Shown here: positions 59,358 to 64,000 of the stretch, in pieces
Position numbering within the stretch: position 1 is the stretch's first letter
How the letters are laid out: each line of letters begins with the position of its first letter
DNA from: Metarhizobium sp964253915
GTDB lineage: Bacteria > Pseudomonadota > Alphaproteobacteria > Rhizobiales > Rhizobiaceae
NCBI RefSeq assembly: GCF_964253915.1
Contig: NZ_CAXUSG020000006.1
Coordinates: forward strand, 62,001 to 126,000
DNA length: 64,000 nucleotides
Direction of reading: 5' to 3'
Notes under the pieces: generated by a model
What the model was told of the DNA's origin: nothing
Seen by the model: the letters and a program-made list of their open reading frames with translations, nothing else
The model's database searches: none
Made by a program: the position numbers and the translations under genes

Positions 59358-60461
59358 TCACCAGACCAGACCGCGCGCGGCGATGTCTTCCACCCGCGTG
59401 ACGATGCCGTTGCGGTGGAACACCATCGTATCGAACATGTTGGTCACCACGCATGTGTGGTTCGGGATGATGCGGATCGTCGCGCCGATGCCGGGAAAAG
59501 TGTCGTTGCAGGCGGAAATGTCGAGCACGCCGTGCTCCTCCGACAGCCCCTTGATCACTGCCTGCGGATGGCCGACGACGAGGCCGAAATCCTGAAAGCC
59601 GAACAGATCTGGCGTCAGCGTCTTGGCGCCGGCATCGATCACTGCGCGGCCGGGGGCCGGGCGGGCAACTACCGTCGCCAGCACATGCATGGCGCAATCC
59701 GCTTCGGTGCAATGGCCGGCCTTGAGCATGCCGCGGTCGTTGAAGACATAGGTGCCGGCGCGGTGCTCGGTCGCCGCCGGAACCAGATGGGCGTCGAAAA
59801 GGCTGGGCGTGCCGGCATTGCTGACGATGGGGCAGGCGATGCCGGCCTGCTGCAGCAGCGCGATGCTTTCGGTGAGAAACGCCTGCACGGCGGAAGCCGC
59901 ACCCGGCTTGGGATAATTGGCGAGACCGCCAAAATTCAGGCCGGGCAACTCGACGATCAGACGGGCGAGTTCAAGAACCTCCTGCGGCGTCTGCACGCCG
60001 CAGCGCCCGGCGCCGGTATCACATTCGACCAGCACGGCGAGCGGCTTCTGCCCGGCAAAGCGGCGGGAGAGGCCTTCCACCGTTTCGCGGCTGTCGGCCA
60101 CCACCTTCAGGCTGGAGAGGCGCTCGTTCAGCGCAGCCAGCCGGTCGAGCTTCTGGGCGCCGTGGATGTTGTAGGTGATGAGGATGTCGTCGAAACCGGC
60201 ATCGGCAAAGACTTCCGCTTCGCTCACCTTCTGGCAATTGATGCCGCGCGCGCCGGCCGCCACCTGTGCGGCGGCAATCGAGGGCAGTTTGTGCGTCTTG
60301 ATATGCGGGCGGAAGGCGAGGCCGTGTTCATCCATATAGCTTTGAATACGGGCGATGTTCGCCGCCATTACGTCCTCGTCGATGACCGGTCGTGGCGTCG
60401 CGATATCGGCGATCCGGTCGCCGACCTTGGGGAGCATTTCATATGGACGGGCGTGCAGCAT
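59358..60461 (-). CDS. D-threonine aldolase / D-serine dehydratase-like PLP enzyme
   Basis: This 367-residue alanine-racemase-fold protein has the PLP lysine motif RPHIKTHK (K55) and the C-terminal metal motif NHTC (H335, C337). These features mark the DSD1/D-threonine-aldolase family, which cleaves or dehydrates D-beta-hydroxy amino acids. The enzyme also fits 3-hydroxy-D-aspartate type substrates. Start is ATG 60461; MLPKVGDR at 60437 is an alternative. A RidA gene is divergent, consistent with reactive enamine products. Confidence 0.87.
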   Translation of the reverse strand: MLHARPYEMLPKVGDRIADIATPRPVIDEDVMAANIARIQSYMDEHGLAFRPHIKTHKLPSIAAAQVAAGARGINCQKVSEAEVFADAGFDDILITYNIHGAQKLDRLAALNERLSSLKVVADSRETVEGLSRRFAGQKPLAVLVECDTGAGRCGVQTPQEVLELARLIVELPGLNFGGLANYPKPGAASAVQAFLTESIALLQQAGIACPIVSNAGTPSLFDAHLVPAATEHRAGTYVFNDRGMLKAGHCTEADCAMHVLATVVARPAPGRAVIDAGAKTLTPDLFGFQDFGLVVGHPQAVIKGLSEEHGVLDISACNDTFPGIGATIRIIPNHTCVVTNMFDTMVFHRNGIVTRVEDIAARGLVW

Positions 60462-60579
60462 GATCTATGCTCCGGCTGGGTTTGGACGGGCGGGAGAATC
60501 CCCCACGGTTGCGGGAGGATTTGCCGAGCGCCGTCCGGCTGTCAATCGACCATCGCAACGAAAAGGGAAGGACCGCTTC

Positions 60580-60969
60580 ATGAGCATCAAACGTTATGGG
60601 ACCGGACAGACGGGCGCCGGCGGCAAGCCGCTGCCCTTCGCCCGCGCCGTGGAGGCCGATGGCTGGCTCTACGTCTCCGGTCAGGTGGCGATGGAAAACG
60701 GCGAGATCATCGACGGCAACATCATCGCCCAGACACACAAGACCATCGCCAACCTGCTCGCCATCCTCAAGGAAGCGGATTACGGGCCGGAACACATCGT
60801 CCGCGTCGGCGTCTGGCTGGACGACCCCCGCGATTTCTGGACCTTCAACAAGATCTATCAGGATTATTTCGGTGCCCATCCGCCGGCGCGCTCCTGTGTC
60901 CAGTCCTCGATGATGGTGGATTGCAAGGTGGAAATCGACTGCGTCGCCTACAAACCGAAAAGCGCTTGA
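60580..60969 (+). CDS. ridA: RidA family enamine/imine deaminase
   Basis: This 129-residue protein has the RidA core: PFARAVEADGWLYVSGQVAMENGEIIDGNI, and the C-terminal conserved RSCVQSSMMVDCKVEIDCVAYK. The usual arginine of canonical RidA is probably the one in ARSCVQ; family subtype should be checked. RidA proteins hydrolyse 2-aminoacrylate and similar imines. AAAGGGAAGG precedes ATG 60580. Divergent from the D-amino acid PLP enzyme. Confidence 0.9.
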   Translation: MSIKRYGTGQTGAGGKPLPFARAVEADGWLYVSGQVAMENGEIIDGNIIAQTHKTIANLLAILKEADYGPEHIVRVGVWLDDPRDFWTFNKIYQDYFGAHPPARSCVQSSMMVDCKVEIDCVAYKPKSA

Positions 60970-61062
60970 ACCCGCATTTTCGTTCTGCCGATCTTTTTTG
61001 AAATCCATTTGACTAAATCCGCAGCCGGTGTCAATCTCGCTCCAATCCAAGGGACGGGTGAC

Positions 61063-62201
61063 ATGACGTTGCGGGGAACCAATCAGGAATCGGGACGGCC
61101 TTACAATCGCCGGATCGTGCTTGAAGCGATCCGGCTGAACGGCCCGACGACCCGTGGCGAGATCGCCAAGCGTGTCGGGCTGACCGTCCAGACCGTCTCC
61201 ACCATCGTCCGCGAACTGGAGGAGCAGGCCTATATCCTCTCCACCCGCGAGGAGCCGAAGGGCAGGGGCATTCCGCCCTCGACGCTCAGCATCAATCCCG
61301 AAGGCGGTTATACCATCGGCATACACCTGACCCCGCTCGGCATCGATGCGGCACTGGTCAACCTGCGCGGCGACATCGTCGAGCGGGCGATGCGCAAGGC
61401 GCCGAATGTTGCGCCGGACGATGCCTTTGCCCTGATCGGCGAGCTGGTGACGGAAATGCGGGCGACGCGGGCAGAGAGCCGCATGCTCGGCGCCGGCATG
61501 GCGCTGCCGGGACCGTTCGGCGTCGAATCCATGAGTTTTGTCGGCCCGACGACGATGAGCGGCTGGAAGAACGTCGATATTCGTGCGCGACTGGCGGAAG
61601 CGGCCGGCCTGCCGGCCTTCATCGAAACCGATACGGCCTCTGCCGCGCTCGGCGAGCAGCTTTACGGCCTGGGCCTACAGCTTTCCGATTATTATTACCT
61701 CTATTTCGGCGTCGGCCTCGGCGGCACCATGGTGCATGAGGGCGCGGTGATGCGTGGCGCCTGGGGCAATGCCAGCGAAATCGGCCATATTCCGGCCGTG
61801 CTCGACGGCGAGCCTTGCCCCTGCGGCAATCGCGGCTGCCTGGAACGCTATCTCTCGCTCGAGGCCTTCAACCGGCGCGGCGTTTCGGAGGCGGAATGGG
61901 TGGCGGAAATCGCGCCGATCTTCCGCAATGCCGTCCGCACCATCGAAAACCTCTTCGACCCGCAGACCATCGTGCTCGGCGGCCTGGCGCCGCTGGCGCT
62001 GATCGAGCAGCTGGTCGCCGCCAATACCGACCTGCCGAATTCCGTTGCCGCCCGCAGCAACCGCACGCAGCCGCGCATCGTCGTCGCCAGCGATTGCGAG
62101 CAATCGGTGCTGCGCGGCGCCGCAGCGCTTGCCGTGTCCGGCGTGCTGTCGCCCCGCTTCGGACAGATGTTTTCGACCGCCGACGAGAAAGGCATTGCCG
62201 C

Positions 62202-62205
<4 letters not shown>
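61063..62205 (+). CDS. ROK-family transcriptional regulator (NagC/XylR-like)
   Basis: This 380-residue regulator has an N-terminal winged helix (NRRIVLEAIRLNGPTTRGEIAKRVGLTVQTVSTIVRELEEQ) and a ROK sugar-kinase-like domain with EIGHIPAVLDGEPCPCGNRGCLERY, whose cysteines bind structural zinc. ROK repressors sense sugars or sugar derivatives. The ATG at 61063 follows GGGACGGG. The ATPase gene overlaps its stop (ATGA), so it controls the third sugar ABC operon from within. Confidence 0.92.
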
Positions 62206-62969
<764 letters not shown>

Positions 62970-63005
62970 TCAAAGAGGGTCCGGCGCAAAACAGGAGAGA
63001 ACGCT

Positions 63006-64000
63006 ATGAAGCGAATAGTTTTAGCCGTGATGGCCGTCTTGGCCCTCGGCTTGTCGATGTTGACACCCGCCTTCGCGCAATCGAAGGGCGTCGTCTATTA
63101 CCTCGTGCCGACCCTGCTCGACGAGTTCCAGACCGGCTCGGTCAGCGCCCTTGAGATGTTCCTCAAGCAGACCGGCTACGAGATGAAGACGCTCAACGCC
63201 GATAACAAGACCGATGCGCAGCAGTCGCAGATGAACGACGTCATCGCGCTGAAGCCGGCCGCGATCATCCTTGCCGCCGTCGATTTCAACGCGCTGAAGC
63301 CTTCGATTGAAGCAGCGCGTGCCGCCGGCATCCCGGTGGTCGAATTCGACCGCCAGATCACCTCGACGGTTTCGGATTTCACCTCGGTCGCCGGCACCAT
63401 CGAGATCGGTTATGTCGCCGCCGAACAGGCCGAAGCCCTGCTCAAGGCCAAGCATGGCGACGTCAAGGGCAAGGTGCTGCAGGTTCTCGGCGATCCGGGC
63501 GATCCCTACACGCTCGACATCCAGAAGGGTTTCGAGGAGAAGATGAAGGCGTTTCCGGGCGTGACCATTGTCTCCGTTCCGGCCATGCAGTGGGAAGCCA
63601 GCAATGCCGGCACCATCGTTGCCGACCAGATGCTCGCCAATCCCGATATCGACCTGATCTTCAGCCATGCCGCCCATCTTTCGGTTGCCGCCGTCGCTTC
63701 GCTCGAAGCCGCCGGCAAGAAGCCGGGCGACGTGATGATGATGAGCTCGAACGGCGCGCCCGTCGGCCTCGACCTGATCCGCAAGGGCTGGCTGAACGTC
63801 GAAGTGGAGCAGCCGCTCTACGCACAGGCCGCCGCCGTCGCCATCTTCATGGACAAGATTGCCGGCAAGCAGGAGATCAAGGCCGGCGAATATGACGTCC
63901 TCGGCCTCAAGGGCACGGTGACGATCGAAGCCTGGGGTCCGAACATCAAGATCCCCGGTGCCGCCATCAGCAAGGATAACGTTGACGACCCGGCCTTCTG
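63006..64000 (+). CDS. Sugar ABC transporter substrate-binding protein (partial, cut by the right edge)
   Basis: An open frame of at least 331 codons starts at ATG 63006, preceded by CAGGAGAG, and has no stop before the end of the window. It has a signal peptide (MKRIVLAVMAVLALGLSMLTPAFA) and the Peripla_BP_4 pattern YYLVPTLLDEFQTGSVSALEMFLKQTGYEM, then NDVIALKPAAIILAAVDFNALKPSIEAARAAGIPVVEFDRQI. It follows the ATPase gene by 36 bases. The ligand is a sugar or polyol not readable from sequence. Confidence 0.93.
   Translation, partial: MKRIVLAVMAVLALGLSMLTPAFAQSKGVVYYLVPTLLDEFQTGSVSALEMFLKQTGYEMKTLNADNKTDAQQSQMNDVIALKPAAIILAAVDFNALKPSIEAARAAGIPVVEFDRQITSTVSDFTSVAGTIEIGYVAAEQAEALLKAKHGDVKGKVLQVLGDPGDPYTLDIQKGFEEKMKAFPGVTIVSVPAMQWEASNAGTIVADQMLANPDIDLIFSHAAHLSVAAVASLEAAGKKPGDVMMMSSNGAPVGLDLIRKGWLNVEVEQPLYAQAAAVAIFMDKIAGKQEIKAGEYDVLGLKGTVTIEAWGPNIKIPGAAISKDNVDDPAF

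Overview
The window looks like chromosome or chromid DNA of a member of the Rhizobiaceae (Rhizobium, Agrobacterium, Sinorhizobium or Shinella type). The evidence is G+C-rich coding sequence, a very high density of ABC uptake systems, families common in rhizobia (DUF1403, the transglutaminase-like cysteine peptidase, DUF849/BKACE), and three families of short dispersed palindromic repeats of rhizobial type. I see no rRNA, tRNA, CRISPR, phage or transposase gene. The window is almost entirely a series of catabolic and uptake operons, each with its own regulator.

Layout. 0-0.3 kb: a copper chaperone behind a CueR-type promoter. 0.3-7.9 kb: a LuxR-type regulator divergent from an operon of a glutamine-synthetase-like ligase, a complete polyamine-type ABC importer and an iron alcohol dehydrogenase, closed by a strong terminator. 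8.2-18.8 kb: a LacI-controlled carbohydrate operon with a two-domain ATPase, two permeases, a binding protein, a HisD-like dehydrogenase, the LacI regulator, an unknown 187-residue protein, an MBL hydrolase, a hydroxyacid dehydrogenase and an SDR. 18.9-22.0 kb: a DUF1537 acid-sugar kinase and DeoR regulator divergent from pdxA2, a pair known to turn four-carbon sugar acids into dihydroxyacetone phosphate. 22.1-24.6 kb: a copper P-type ATPase behind a second CueR-type promoter. 24.8-29.2 kb: pipecolate oxidase and aminoadipate-semialdehyde dehydrogenase (lysine catabolism) with a LysR and a small Lrp-like protein. 29.2-32.2 kb: a DUF3307 protein, a histone-deacetylase-like amidohydrolase, a GNAT acetyltransferase and a beta-keto acid cleavage enzyme. 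32.4-39.4 kb: an amino-acid-type binding protein, FAD oxidoreductase, permease and EamA exporter, facing fructosamine kinase (frlD), deglycase (frlB) and a GntR/UTRA regulator.

39.5-43.4 kb: an osmoprotectant-type (OpuC/Yeh) ABC importer. 43.6-49.4 kb: aldose 1-epimerase, a DUF1403 protein, a small unknown protein and a second sugar ABC importer. 49.7-59.3 kb: a MarR plus FUSC-type exporter pair, a periplasmic cysteine peptidase, a second MBL hydrolase, a TetR regulator with two membrane proteins, msrA, an MFS drug exporter and unknown proteins. 59.3-64 kb: a D-threonine-aldolase/D-serine-dehydratase-like PLP enzyme divergent from a RidA protein, then a ROK regulator with a third sugar ABC system that runs off the right edge.

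The most interesting signals are these. (1) An apparently undescribed polyol or sugar-acid pathway at 8.2-22 kb, whose perfect LacI-type operator occurs twice. (2) A lysine and modified-lysine gene neighbourhood at 24.8-39.4 kb, in which two near-identical 16-bp operators link the 32.4-kb import operon to frlBD and the GntR gene. (3) A dispersed intergenic repeat that also lies in frame inside the DUF1537 kinase. (4) A stem-loop directly after all five complete binding-protein genes. (5) Two CueR-type promoters 22 kb apart with no cueR in view. All functions are read from sequence and family knowledge; no database search was run.
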